Shown in pieces: positions 1 through 7,075 of a DNA stretch of 12,402 nt. Positions within the stretch are counted from its first letter, which is position 1, and the number at the start of each line of letters is the position of its first letter. The stretch is taken from assembly GCA_030594665.1 (NCBI GenBank), contig JAUVET010000014.1, forward strand, positions 1-12,402. The letters are read 5' to 3'. Made by a program: the position numbers and the translations under genes. The notes under the pieces were generated by a model. The model was given only the letters and a program-made list of their open reading frames with translations, had not been told where the DNA came from and ran no database searches. Source of the stretch: Methanosarcinaceae archaeon (GTDB lineage: Archaea; Halobacteriota; Methanosarcinia; Methanosarcinales; Methanosarcinaceae).

Positions 1-1225
1 TTGCCTTCAGGATAATCTCATCCCGCGCTTCAAAATCGACTATGATCCGGTCTTTGTAATTGATGTTGTGCACAATACCTTCATCAAACAACCATGAAAC
101 GATTGACATTCCATATTCCGACATTGGCAACGATATCGTATTTCGTTTCCATTTCGGGAGTTGCCTATATATCACCATCTTAAGTTCATCGAATCCCAGA
201 CCATTTTTTGCAGAGACTGCAACAGGATTTGGAGCAAGGTACCCTACGTTTTCGAGTCGTTCTTCCAGTTCCTTTTTCGTAATCCTGTCAACCTTGTTAA
301 GCACAGTGATGATGGGCACTCCTTTTATTTGTTCCCAGAATGTATTATGTGAGGTGACAAGTTTTTGCCGCATGATGTCGGGAGATTCACTGGCGTCAAC
401 AACCAGCAGGATCACATCGGCAAGGAATATCTCGTTCAGTGTTGAACGGAATGCATCGACCATCCAGTGTGGCAGATCTTCAATAAAGCCGACCGTGTCA
501 GTAAGAAGCACGCGGCGTCCACGGATATTCAGTGCGCGTGTTATGGGCAGAAGTGTTGTGAAAAGCATGTCATCAACATTCACATTTTCATCAACCAGCG
601 CATTGAAAAGCGTGCTTTTGCCGGCACTGGTATAGCCTGCCAGTGCTACAATTGAAAAACCGCGTTCATGCCTCTTGACTCGGAGGGATTCGTTGTCTTT
701 TTGGACACTTGCAAGCTCTTTCCGTATTCTGCTTATCCTGCTTTTTATGTCCTGTTCATACGAATCCTCGTAACTTCCAAGTCCCATAAACCCGGGGCGC
801 TCTTCCTTTTTAAGAAGTGACACGATCGCCTTTGCTTTTGGGAGTTCGTACTGGAGTTTTGCAAGTTCGACCTGAAGTTTAGCACGTTTTGTGGTTGCCC
901 GCTCCGCAAATATTTCAAGTATCAGTTGGAACTTGTCAATCACTTCACATTTGCAGATCTCGGATATGTTGTATATCTGTGTTGTACTCAACTGGTTGGA
1001 AAAGATGATCCCGTCAGCGCCCAATTCTTCAACCATCAAGGCAAGTTCTTCAACCTTTCCGCGCCCGATCTGGTACTTCCTGTCAGGACCTCTTGTTTGT
1101 GTAACATCGCCAACCACTTTGTAGTTTGCAGATCTTGCCAGATCCTGTAGTTCAATGAGTTTTCGTATGCTTTCTGACTCATCGCTTGTGGTTTCATTTC
1201 GCTGGACAAGGATTGTGCGTTTCAT
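1..1225 (-). CDS. hflX: GTPase HflX, 3' end outside window
   Basis: Ribosome-associated GTPase of the Obg/HflX superfamily; family members bind the large ribosomal subunit and, in bacteria, split stalled ribosomes under stress. I translated the minus strand from the ATG at 1223-1225 and get about 408 open codons to the window edge. The N-terminal HflX domain begins MKRTILVQR and contains the family's glycine-rich segment QIGRGKVEEL. A helical linker follows, then the G domain: G1 GYTSAGKST at about residues 197-205, G3 DTVGF at about 243, and G4 NKVD at about 310. The last visible residues (IIVDFEARDEIILKA) belong to the short C-terminal domain, so little is missing. An AAGGA ribosome-binding site sits 10 bases before the ATG, which supports this start. 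The gene is housekeeping-like and marks the left border of the accessory region. Identification is firm. Confidence 0.95.
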   Translation of the reverse strand, partial: MKRTILVQRNETTSDESESIRKLIELQDLARSANYKVVGDVTQTRGPDRKYQIGRGKVEELALMVEELGADGIIFSNQLSTTQIYNISEICKCEVIDKFQLILEIFAERATTKRAKLQVELAKLQYELPKAKAIVSLLKKEERPGFMGLGSYEDSYEQDIKSRISRIRKELASVQKDNESLRVKRHERGFSIVALAGYTSAGKSTLFNALVDENVNVDDMLFTTLLPITRALNIRGRRVLLTDTVGFIEDLPHWMVDAFRSTLNEIFLADVILLVVDASESPDIMRQKLVTSHNTFWEQIKGVPIITVLNKVDRITKKELEERLENVGYLAPNPVAVSAKNGLGFDELKMVIYRQLPKWKRNTISLPMSEYGMSIVSWLFDEGIVHNINYKDRIIVDFEARDEIILKA

Positions 1226-1257
1226 GGTTTATGAGTCCTTCAAACATTCTGAAATTA

Positions 1258-1402
1258 TGAGACTTTTTAATCTATTCTGAATAAATGGATCGTGGGAATA
1301 AATATTCACCGCAGAGGACGCAAAGGACGCAGAGGGTCCTTATTTTTCTCTGTGTCTCTCCATTGTTTTTAGAATCATTCCAGAAGATAATAAAAAGTCT
1401 CA
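1258..1402. repeat. Inverted-repeat element, MITE-like, between hflX and the DUF2209-like gene
   Basis: TGAGACTTTTTA at 1258-1269 is repeated in perfect inverted orientation at 1391-1402. Allowing one mismatch, the match extends outward through AATT. Further inward the arms remain similar (TAATCTATTCTG against TTATCTTCTG). The roughly 145-base unit carries no reading frame I trust. The right arm closely resembles the sequence at 5033-5060, so this is a dispersed family. No clean target duplication is visible, so a MITE relic is an inference. Confidence 0.5.
1307..1360. repeat. GCAGAGGACGC-type repeat with partial inverted arm
   Basis: Positions 1307-1335 hold iterated GCAGAGGACGC/AAAGGACGC units. 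A complementary-type CTCTGTGTCTCTC stretch follows at 1348-1360, which could form an imperfect stem. From memory, very similar ACCGCAGAGGACGCAGAG sequences are scattered between genes in many archaeal and bacterial genomes; their function is unknown to me. The repeat lies inside the inverted-repeat element at 1258-1402. Confidence 0.55.
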
Positions 1403-1463
1403 CAATTATACTTATAATTGTAACTGCAACTGTAATTACACTTTAAATTGTAACAACATCTGA

Positions 1464-1859
1464 TCAACTTTCAATCCCAAGTTCACTTAAAAGAAGATTT
1501 CGTGTGCAAAATGATATATGGTGCGCCAGTTCGATCGAACTGCGCTCGCCCAGTGATTCCTGATACTTGAACTCGCGCGAGAACATGCTTGCAACTACTC
1601 TTTCAGGCTGGTTATACATTTCCCCATGCTCGGTTATGATGGTGCCCTCAAACTCGATCTCTTTTGCAGTATCCTCAATGACCTGTATGATATCCGTCAA
1701 CTCAGGTGCTGAGTCCAGCCAGAATGTTTTGATCTTGACCTGGTTCACTTTCTCGATATGGTCTGCAGTGATCGATACGGATACGGCTGCGCATACCATG
1801 TAGTAGCGGTCATTGATCTTATGGCGTCCTGATATGTCAACTGCTATTATGTTGTACAT
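1464..1859 (-). CDS. Conserved archaeal protein, DUF2209-like
   Basis: This is a 131-residue protein from an ATG at 1857-1859. It begins YNIIAVDISGRHKI and continues with a beta-strand YYMVCAAVSVSI, an alternating strand/helix pattern that recalls an RNase H-like fold with an early aspartate (VDISG). I recognise it as resembling DUF2209, a family of methanogen and related archaeal proteins without an established function; this is from memory and moderately certain. There is no signal peptide or membrane segment, so it should be cytosolic. No Shine-Dalgarno site precedes the ATG. The gene runs in the same direction as hflX, 238 bases upstream of it, but the repeat element between them argues against one transcript. 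It is divergent from the AAA_14 ATPase gene to its right. Confidence 0.75.
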   Translation of the reverse strand: MYNIIAVDISGRHKINDRYYMVCAAVSVSITADHIEKVNQVKIKTFWLDSAPELTDIIQVIEDTAKEIEFEGTIITEHGEMYNQPERVVASMFSREFKYQESLGERSSIELAHHISFCTRNLLLSELGIES

Positions 1860-2074
1860 TGTTGGTTCACATTTTTTGGGTTGGTTGGTTTAACTTCCGG
1901 TGCTCTTTCAACAGTATTGTGATGTTATTGTTTATTGATTTTAGTAACATCAAGATATTAATATTTGTTTAAAATGGTATTTGTTGACAAATCCATGCCT
2001 TCTTTTTTAGAGCTAATATTAGAGAAATGTTTCCTTTGAATCTGAAAAATATCCCTTAATCATTTACTCTGAAA

Positions 2075-2094
2075 CGGAAAGATTGTTATATAAT
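2075..2094 (+). promoter_or_regulatory. BRE/TATA promoter giving a probable leaderless mRNA
   Basis: A purine-rich CGGAAAG (BRE-like) precedes GTTATATAAT at 2085-2094. Archaeal transcription starts about 22-27 bases downstream of the TATA centre, which lands on the tandem ATG codons at 2112 and 2115. No Shine-Dalgarno site is visible before them, which is consistent with a leaderless transcript. Confidence 0.55.
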
Positions 2095-2111
2095 ACACAC
2101 TATATAATGGA

Positions 2112-3488
2112 ATGATGTTAGAAGAGATAATAATACAGAATGCCTGGTGGAAGACCAAACATATCAGCGAATCCAGGCTGGGTACGATTGTCAGGCAGGA
2201 TTTCGAGTATCTTATAGAGGAACTTGCAAGCAATAAAATTACATGTCTGTTAGGACCAAGGCGTGCCGGAAAAACAACTTTGATGTACGGGATGATCGAC
2301 CATTTACTCAATAACGGTGTGAATGAACGGAACATATTGTTCATATCCTTTGACAATCCGAAGATCAGGCTGAGATTGCAAAACGAATTTGATGAAATGC
2401 TGAGGGAGTATTCCAGCATGATGGTCAGGGAACCTATAGACAGCCTGACGGACACTGTGTATATTTTTCTGGATGAGATACATAAGCTTGAAGATTGGGG
2501 AAATATCATAAAATACTGGCAGGACATAGGGCTGAAGATCAAGTTCATAGTCTCGGGTTCTTCGTCGCTCCGGATCTTAAAAGGCAGCGGGGAGAGTTTA
2601 CTTGGGCGGATCTGCTTTCACCTGATCTTACCATTAACGTTTTCGGAAATAACCGGCAGGCAGGTAGATGCAGACATCCATAATTTCGATGAGATCAAAA
2701 GAGCACATGACAACCTGATCCTGGAAAAGCAGGATCTGCTCATAAAACTGGATGATTATATCCTGAAAGGCGGTTTCCCTGAAGTTTTTGACATGGACGA
2801 TATGGAGAATGTGTATGATGTTTTGAAGCTTTACAAAACGCTAACAATAAACAGGGATATTCTGGATCTGAAGGATATCAAGGAGCCAAGGATCTTAAGC
2901 GACCTGACAGACCTGCTTTCGGATTTTATGTCCCAGAGAATGAACTATTCAGCATTTGCAGAAATTCTCGGTATAAAGGTGGACACTGTTAAAAATTACA
3001 TTTCGTATCTTGAAGATTGCTTCCTTGTTCACACTGCCTACATGTATTCAAAAAAACAGGTAATATCAACACGAAAGGAAAAGAAGCTGTTCTTTATTGA
3101 TTGCGGTCTTCGTAACTCCCTGGTTTTAAAAGAAATCAATGAACTCGAAAAAACAAAGATCGTGGAAAACCTTGTTTTTTCCCATGTGCTCTCCTTGAAA
3201 AAGAAAGAGTTGTTCCCCAAAATATTCTACTGGCAGGATAAATCCAAAAATGAGGTGGATATTGTGTTTACTTCAAATAACAGGACAATTCCCATAGAAG
3301 TCAAGTATACGAACGACATCGAGAAAAATGACCTCAAGGGCCTGTTGAAATTTTGTGAAACTTTTGAAACGCAAGGTATAGTTGTGACAAAAGACCTGTT
3401 GAAAAAGGATGATGACATTATTTATATTCCGGTATGGTTGTTTTTGTTGATGACGCAGGCGGTTTCGAAAAGATCGGATGGGGTATGA
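2112..3488 (+). CDS. AAA_14/DUF4143 family ATPase
   Basis: This 458-residue protein has the standard length and plan of the AAA_14-DUF4143 ATPases that are abundant in methanogens. The N-terminal AAA+ module has Walker A GPRRAGKTT at residues 48-56, Walker B VYIFLDEIHKLEDW with the acidic pair at 121-122, and a sensor-1-like strand FIVSGSSSLRI at 145-155. A winged-helix region follows (ILGIKVDTVKNYISYLED). The C-terminal DUF4143 part ends in a nuclease-like fold with E-V-D near 381 and IEVKYT near 400, reminiscent of PD-(D/E)XK proteins. The biological role of the family is not established; defence, toxin-antitoxin and mobile-element roles have been suggested. Start is ATG 2112 or the adjacent ATG 2115; the leaderless-type promoter slightly favours 2115. 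The gene is intact, in contrast to the broken relative at 4444-4821. Confidence 0.92.
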   Translation: MMLEEIIIQNAWWKTKHISESRLGTIVRQDFEYLIEELASNKITCLLGPRRAGKTTLMYGMIDHLLNNGVNERNILFISFDNPKIRLRLQNEFDEMLREYSSMMVREPIDSLTDTVYIFLDEIHKLEDWGNIIKYWQDIGLKIKFIVSGSSSLRILKGSGESLLGRICFHLILPLTFSEITGRQVDADIHNFDEIKRAHDNLILEKQDLLIKLDDYILKGGFPEVFDMDDMENVYDVLKLYKTLTINRDILDLKDIKEPRILSDLTDLLSDFMSQRMNYSAFAEILGIKVDTVKNYISYLEDCFLVHTAYMYSKKQVISTRKEKKLFFIDCGLRNSLVLKEINELEKTKIVENLVFSHVLSLKKKELFPKIFYWQDKSKNEVDIVFTSNNRTIPIEVKYTNDIEKNDLKGLLKFCETFETQGIVVTKDLLKKDDDIIYIPVWLFLLMTQAVSKRSDGV

Positions 3489-3616
3489 GTTGAAGCTATA
3501 GATAGTGGCATTTATTTTTGGGTAGATATTTTCGTAATATCCTATGACTCGATAGGTTTTAGATTTTTGCCATGTGTTTTTCTATATGTTTTTTGCACCA
3601 AATAAGAAGGGGGTTG

Positions 3617-3630
3617 CAGTTCAAGAACTG
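3617..3630. promoter_or_regulatory. Perfect palindrome, possible operator
   Basis: CAGTTCAAGAACTG consists of 6-base arms around AA. Short perfect palindromes of this kind are typical of dimeric regulator sites, but no regulator gene is nearby and its position 290 bases before the next start makes a role uncertain. Confidence 0.25.
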
Positions 3631-3726
3631 GGTATCCCTATATGGTATGTAATCAGTGAATTTGTAGGAACATAGGGGATTTATTTTGGATTTCGGTTTG
3701 TATTGTAGTTGTTCGGAAAATAGATG

Positions 3727-3752
3727 TTTTTTACTAAGGGCGGAGTAAAAAA
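3727..3752. other. Hairpin with 9-base perfect arms
   Basis: TTTTTTACT (3727-3735) and AGTAAAAAA (3744-3752) enclose the loop AAGGGCGG. The T/A-rich arms give T runs on both strands, as expected for a bidirectional terminator, though the stem is weak in G+C. Confidence 0.35.
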
Positions 3753-3756
3753 GTAC

Positions 3757-3784
3757 AAAGGGAAATATATTCCTACCCTTTTTT
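3757..3784 (+). terminator. Terminator-like hairpin plus T tract
   Basis: AAAGGG (3757-3762) pairs with CCCTTT (3776-3781), with an inner GGAA/TTCC pairing and a six-T run ending at 3784. It lies about 270 bases beyond the ATPase stop codon. The enclosed GAAATATATTC could instead be a TATA element, so the assignment is tentative. Confidence 0.3.
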
Positions 3785-3922
3785 CTGTAATTCTACTTTC
3801 AACAATCGAATATCGGTCTGATATAGTGAATGATAGAAGGAAAACATAAAATACATAACATCAATAGGATAACATATTAACGTAGAATACAGAATATATC
3901 CTGAAGGCGGGGGAGTATAATC

Positions 3923-4384
3923 ATGAGAAAAGAAAATTCAAACAGTAAGATGTCACATATAGAAACCGATCATCTTCGTGCAACATTTATAGACGATGAT
4001 CCGTTTTTTGAAAATTTGGGTGGTGAGACAACCAAAGACTCAATTATGGTATCTCTTGATGACGGCACACATCCCGCTTACAAAGGGGCAGAGATAAAAC
4101 TTGAAGGTTTTTTAATACTAAAAGACGCAGCAGAAGATCATATATTATATTATAAGTACAAACCTGAAGAGAATACTATCCTCTGTCATCCGACACTTCA
4201 CCCGGATTCAAAAAAAGTACTTTACAGATTCAGATCAAGAGCGAGTAAACATCATCTCCATATTACCATGGTGGAAACCCAAATGAAAGAGATAAGGAAA
4301 ATATTAAGAGATAGATATGCCGGAACTCTGAAGACAAATCCGGGTGTTCACCCTAAAATGGGGTATCTTAAGAAAAAGGAATAA
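3923..4384 (+). CDS. Unrecognised 153-residue protein
   Basis: I do not recognise this protein. The ATG at 3923 is supported by a strong purine-rich site GGCGGGGGAG at 3906-3915, seven bases before it, so it is probably a translated gene. The product is hydrophilic with no signal peptide or membrane segment. The N-terminal third is acidic (FIDDDPFFENLGGE). The middle has beta-like strands (AEIKLEGFLILK, HILYYKYKP, KKVLYRFRSR), followed by HHLHITMVE. The C-terminal third is strongly basic and helical (TQMKEIRKILRDRYAG) and ends in KKKE, which could suit nucleic-acid binding, though that is only a guess. It stands alone, convergent with the broken ATPase gene at 4444-4821, with a possible shared terminator between them. 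Confidence 0.75.
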   Translation: MRKENSNSKMSHIETDHLRATFIDDDPFFENLGGETTKDSIMVSLDDGTHPAYKGAEIKLEGFLILKDAAEDHILYYKYKPEENTILCHPTLHPDSKKVLYRFRSRASKHHLHITMVETQMKEIRKILRDRYAGTLKTNPGVHPKMGYLKKKE

Positions 4385-4428
4385 ATTGTTCTCACATTCT
4401 ACTGTTTTTACCAGAAGCGTTTTAATTG

Positions 4429-4458
4429 GTGTGTCATTACAAATTACAGTTGACACAC
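4429..4458. terminator. Inverted repeat between convergent genes
   Basis: GTGTGTCA (4429-4436) and TGACACAC (4451-4458) form 8-base perfect arms around a 14-base loop, 45 bases past the stop codon of the 153-residue gene. Placement between convergent genes suits a shared terminator, but there is no T tract and the right arm lies in the 3' end of the broken gene. Confidence 0.3.
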
Positions 4459-4821
4459 AGACGTTTTAGTTTGCAATCTATGAATAAATCTAACACTTTT
4501 CAGAGACTTTTTACAATTATCAGAGACCTCGTGATACTCGTTGAACGTTTCGATCAGTAACTGTAGTTCATCGCCATTTAAAGGATGGAGTCTGTCATCA
4601 TCAAGATTGATGTATAATATATTTGATTTGGGTATGCCTGAGTTTATCAGTTCAGATATTAATTGAAACATATAATAAGTCTTACCGCAGCGTCTTACAC
4701 CTAATATATCCACAATGTGTGGACTGCTGAGGTCTATATCGCGCCGCCGTCTTTGAAATTGTGGCAGTTCACGCTCCTGCCATTCAACAAAAACGTGTTT
4801 CAGTTTACTTTTTGTGTCCAT
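4444..4821 (-). pseudogene. N-terminal stump of an AAA_14-type ATPase
   Basis: The frame from ATG 4819-4821 encodes 125 residues. It matches the N-terminal part of the AAA_14 ATPases: a basic leader (QFQRRRRDIDL), Walker A GVRRCGKT at residues 41-48, and the conserved NILYINLDDDRL segment, which parallels NILFISFDNPKI in the intact relative at 2112-3488. Family resemblance stops at about residue 100, before Walker B, and about 350 residues of a normal protein are missing. The break falls exactly on a GAGACTTTTT-type repeat at 4502-4528, so insertion or recombination at that repeat probably destroyed the gene. The remaining tail (CKKSLKSVRFIHRLQ) looks non-native. It has a P-loop but cannot hydrolyse ATP in the usual way. 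No ribosome-binding site is visible; a (AAAT)n tract lies just upstream, at about 4844-4863. Confidence 0.8.
4502..4528. repeat. GAGACTTTTT-type repeat at the gene break
   Basis: AGAGACTTTTTA at 4502-4513 matches the terminal sequence of the element at 1258-1402, and a second GAGAC follows at 4523-4527. It coincides with the point where the AAA_14 stump loses family similarity. The match is short and could partly be chance in AT-rich DNA. Confidence 0.4.
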
Positions 4822-5016
4822 AAGATGTTATATTGGCATTGGGATAAATAAATAAATAAATATATCGTTTATAGACGATGAATTTTACTGATTTTATCGA
4901 GTATATACTATGAAATTAATCGCTTATTTTGTTGTGAACTGCCCCTGCCTGCTGCATAAAATAAGGCGTTGCCTCATCGCTACTATAATTAGAAGTCAAA
5001 GTCTCTTCTGAACTGG

Positions 5017-5060
5017 TTTTTTATTATCTTCCGGAAGATGATAAAAAGTCTCAGAATTGT
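5017..5060. repeat. Palindrome and dispersed repeat downstream of the PIN gene
   Basis: TTTTTATTATCTTCC (5018-5032) is followed without a loop by GGAAGATGATAAAAA (5033-5047), a 30-base palindrome with one mismatch. The right half, continuing as GTCTCAGAATTG, matches 1380-1406 closely. The left half, 18 bases at 5017-5034, is repeated exactly at 7076-7093. The palindrome could also act as a terminator for the ATPase/PIN operon, being 39 bases past its stop. Confidence 0.6.
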
Positions 5061-5098
5061 CAGGTGAGAAGTAGCTGAAAACTTGTAATAATCTTCAA

Positions 5099-5632
5099 TC
5101 ACTTTATAAATTTCTCTTCGTATTTTGCCTTAATATAATCAAAACATAGGAATTGTACCGTAATCCCTACTTCTTGCAAGGCAGGATTCCATCCCCACCA
5201 TTTGCTATCGGTAGCTTGTAAAATTGATGGTTTGGCCAGATGGGCATTGGCAACAGCAACAAATTTGCGGTCTGACTTATCAAATTCAGATAATCCATCA
5301 TGAATAGGGAATTCATCATAACTATTGCCATTTTTATTTATGGCTACACGATCTTCCTGAGGTAATATCCAACGGTTATCATGAACCCACTTCATAAAAC
5401 AATCTCCAACCCCGGGCTGTCCGCTCATTGACAAATGCTTTCGGTATTCATCAAATATTTCGTCCCCTGCATCGATAACCAGGCCCTTTTTTTCGGTTAC
5501 ATGCTCTACTGCTTCAATGCAAGCCAGTACACATTGGGTAAGATCATCCGGAATACTGGCAGGATCGAGTGCTTGATTAGCTATTTTGGGAACATTGGTA
5601 TCGACAATACACTTTTGTGGCAGATCACTCAT
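5099..5632 (-). CDS. PIN-like nuclease, partner of the upstream ATPase
   Basis: This 177-residue protein has the layout of a PIN-domain metal-dependent nuclease. The first strand carries the first acidic residue (CIVDTNVP, D11). A mid-helix acidic group sits at E58-E62 (DEIFDEYRKHL). The third site is FDKSDRKFVAVANAH with D121, and the fourth is LQATDSKWW with D142. These four positions correspond to the usual PIN active site; PIN proteins generally cut RNA, often as toxins or defence effectors. The ATG overlaps the stop of the ATPase gene by eight bases, and a strong AAGGAGG site precedes it inside that gene, so the two are translationally coupled and very likely work as a pair. There is no classical VapB-type antitoxin next to it; the ATPase is the likely controller. 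Family subtype not recognised. Confidence 0.78.
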   Translation of the reverse strand: MSDLPQKCIVDTNVPKIANQALDPASIPDDLTQCVLACIEAVEHVTEKKGLVIDAGDEIFDEYRKHLSMSGQPGVGDCFMKWVHDNRWILPQEDRVAINKNGNSYDEFPIHDGLSEFDKSDRKFVAVANAHLAKPSILQATDSKWWGWNPALQEVGITVQFLCFDYIKAKYEEKFIK

Positions 5633-7037
5633 TCTGAGTGTCCTCCTTAATTTTACTCCGATGAATCCGTTTTTCCATCGCAGCTCTGGCTTGCCCTGTA
5701 ATATCTCCTATCTCGTCACCGAAAAAGTGTTCCGGCCAATTCAGGATATTGCCAAACTCATCTATTTGAAGTGGATCCAACTTTGCAGGCATCTTAGAAA
5801 CACTGGCAAAATAAGCTGATACTTTTTCTTGTGAAACTTTATTTTCAGCAATCCGTCGTTGTAAACGTCTGAGGAAATGTTCTGAATGAGTTTCGATTAT
5901 TAGCTGTATGTTTCTATTTTTACCGTTTTCTCTTGAGTTGATCACATCGATCATTACATCGGCCAGTGCTGCCTGTGCACCCGGATGCAAATGAATTTCC
6001 GGTTGTTCCATGATGATTATTGAATTTGGAGGTGCATAAAAACATTGAACCAGCACAGGTAGAACTTGTGAAACTCCAAAACCTACATCCGGAAGATCTA
6101 CCCAGTCTTTTGAACCTTTAGTACGAATCTTTACTTCATATTCCTGTCTCTGTTCTGAAATCGGATTGACTTTAAAATTTTCGATCAGTTCCATGTCCTT
6201 AAGCTTTAATGCAATTATTTCTTCAAATGGTTTTGCAGGCTGCCTATATCCCAGACTGATTTTATGGTTATGGGCTGCAAGGATAGCAGCTACTGTATTT
6301 TCACCCGAATACCCAACACTCTCAGGTTCAATGCCTGTCCATGAGTACAGCCTTTCAGCCCTGTTTCTCAAAGGTCCAAGGTAAAAAATGGAACGAAATA
6401 GTTTTTCGTGTATAAGGTTCAATTCCTGAACAAAATCGGCATTTTGATGGTAAGCTACAACTTCATCCGGAAAACCATAGAATCTGACAGGTGCACCCGG
6501 GGACCAGCTACGTCCTTGTTTTCTTTTCAGTGAATATTTATTAGCTTCTACTTTATATTCGGATTTTCTTTCAGGGTGGCGTTCCATCCCAATAGACATA
6601 CTAACCGTATTATCTTTATCATTAAGTTGGTATTTGAGATTGTCCAGCAATAAAGATTGTTGATCCTTTGTATCCAATCCGGTTTGTGCATCAAATGATA
6701 ATGTATTACCGGAATAAGCATTCCCGGAGAGAGGGTCCTTGATCTTTAATGTGTCAATGAAATCCCATTGGTATTCAAAGGATATTTTATATTCGGGGTT
6801 ACGGTGATGTACCATTTCCTTGTAGGATCCGAGCTGGACTGCAGAATTCTTTCCACCCGGATAGAAGACCGCTTTTCTATCAGATGACTCCACTGTTTGT
6901 TTCAACATCATCAGGAACTGACCGATACTCGATTTCCCTGAGCTGTTTGTACCAAAAAATAAGGTTATCGGAGCCATATGAATATTGCCAGTGTCCTGCC
7001 AAATTTTGAAGTTCTGTATTCTTAAGTTCTTGAGCAT
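5625..7037 (-). CDS. OLD/ABC-like AAA ATPase, DUF3696 type
   Basis: This 470-residue ATPase belongs to the ABC/SMC-related group of the OLD and DUF3696 proteins. It starts LKNLRIQNFKIW, has Walker A GTNSSGKSS at residues 29-37, a long variable middle with coiled or sensing character, then VGFGVSQVLPVL in the place of the ABC signature. Walker B is IIIMEQPEIHLHP with E344/E347, followed by the switch motif ETHSEHF at 382-388. The C-terminal FGNILNWPEHFFGDEI resembles DUF3696. Unlike full OLD proteins there is no TOPRIM nuclease domain; the adjacent PIN protein may supply the nuclease. GGAGG six bases before ATG 7035-7037 fixes the start. ATPases of this type act as sensors in several anti-phage systems (for example PARIS, Gabija, Septu-like pairs), so a defence role is inferred from architecture. 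Confidence 0.88.
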   Translation of the reverse strand: MLKNLRIQNFKIWQDTGNIHMAPITLFFGTNSSGKSSIGQFLMMLKQTVESSDRKAVFYPGGKNSAVQLGSYKEMVHHRNPEYKISFEYQWDFIDTLKIKDPLSGNAYSGNTLSFDAQTGLDTKDQQSLLLDNLKYQLNDKDNTVSMSIGMERHPERKSEYKVEANKYSLKRKQGRSWSPGAPVRFYGFPDEVVAYHQNADFVQELNLIHEKLFRSIFYLGPLRNRAERLYSWTGIEPESVGYSGENTVAAILAAHNHKISLGYRQPAKPFEEIIALKLKDMELIENFKVNPISEQRQEYEVKIRTKGSKDWVDLPDVGFGVSQVLPVLVQCFYAPPNSIIIMEQPEIHLHPGAQAALADVMIDVINSRENGKNRNIQLIIETHSEHFLRRLQRRIAENKVSQEKVSAYFASVSKMPAKLDPLQIDEFGNILNWPEHFFGDEIGDITGQARAAMEKRIHRSKIKEDTQNE

Positions 7038-7075
7038 CTTATTGCCTCCAATTCTCGTCTTAGTCTGATCAGAGC

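Larger units (their letters stand above)
3489..3922. other. Non-coding region of 434 bases with hairpins
   Basis: I see no credible gene here. The stretch holds a 14-base perfect palindrome (3617-3630), a 9-base-arm hairpin (3727-3752), a terminator-like hairpin (3757-3784), and an AT-rich segment directly upstream of the next gene. GGAAAACATAAAATAC at about 3839-3854 is a possible BRE/TATA pair for the gene starting at 3923. Such a long gap is unusual in this otherwise compact window; a decayed gene or a small RNA is possible but not shown. Confidence 0.5.

Noticed and set aside
60..655. Plus-strand open frames opposite hflX
   Set aside because: They are antisense shadows of the HflX G domain, Ser/Thr/Phe-rich in composition and without ribosome-binding sites.
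1406..1455. AATTGTAACTGCAACTGTAATTA-like reiterated AT-rich stretch
   Set aside because: The repeats are too short and imperfect to distinguish from AT-rich intergenic sequence.
4844..4863. (AAAT)n tract as a possible CRISPR or regulatory repeat
   Set aside because: It is a simple 4-base microsatellite upstream of a broken gene, with no spacer structure. No CRISPR array is present anywhere in the window.
4918..5020. Minus-strand open stretch of about 33 codons containing SSDEATPYFMQQAGAVHNK
   Set aside because: It looks faintly protein-like and might be the tail of a lost gene, but it has no usable start codon or ribosome-binding site, and I cannot match it to any family.
5099..5632. VapC-type toxin-antitoxin reading of the PIN gene
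   Set aside because: There is no small antitoxin gene beside it; the coupled upstream partner is a 470-residue ATPase, and the protein is longer than a typical VapC.
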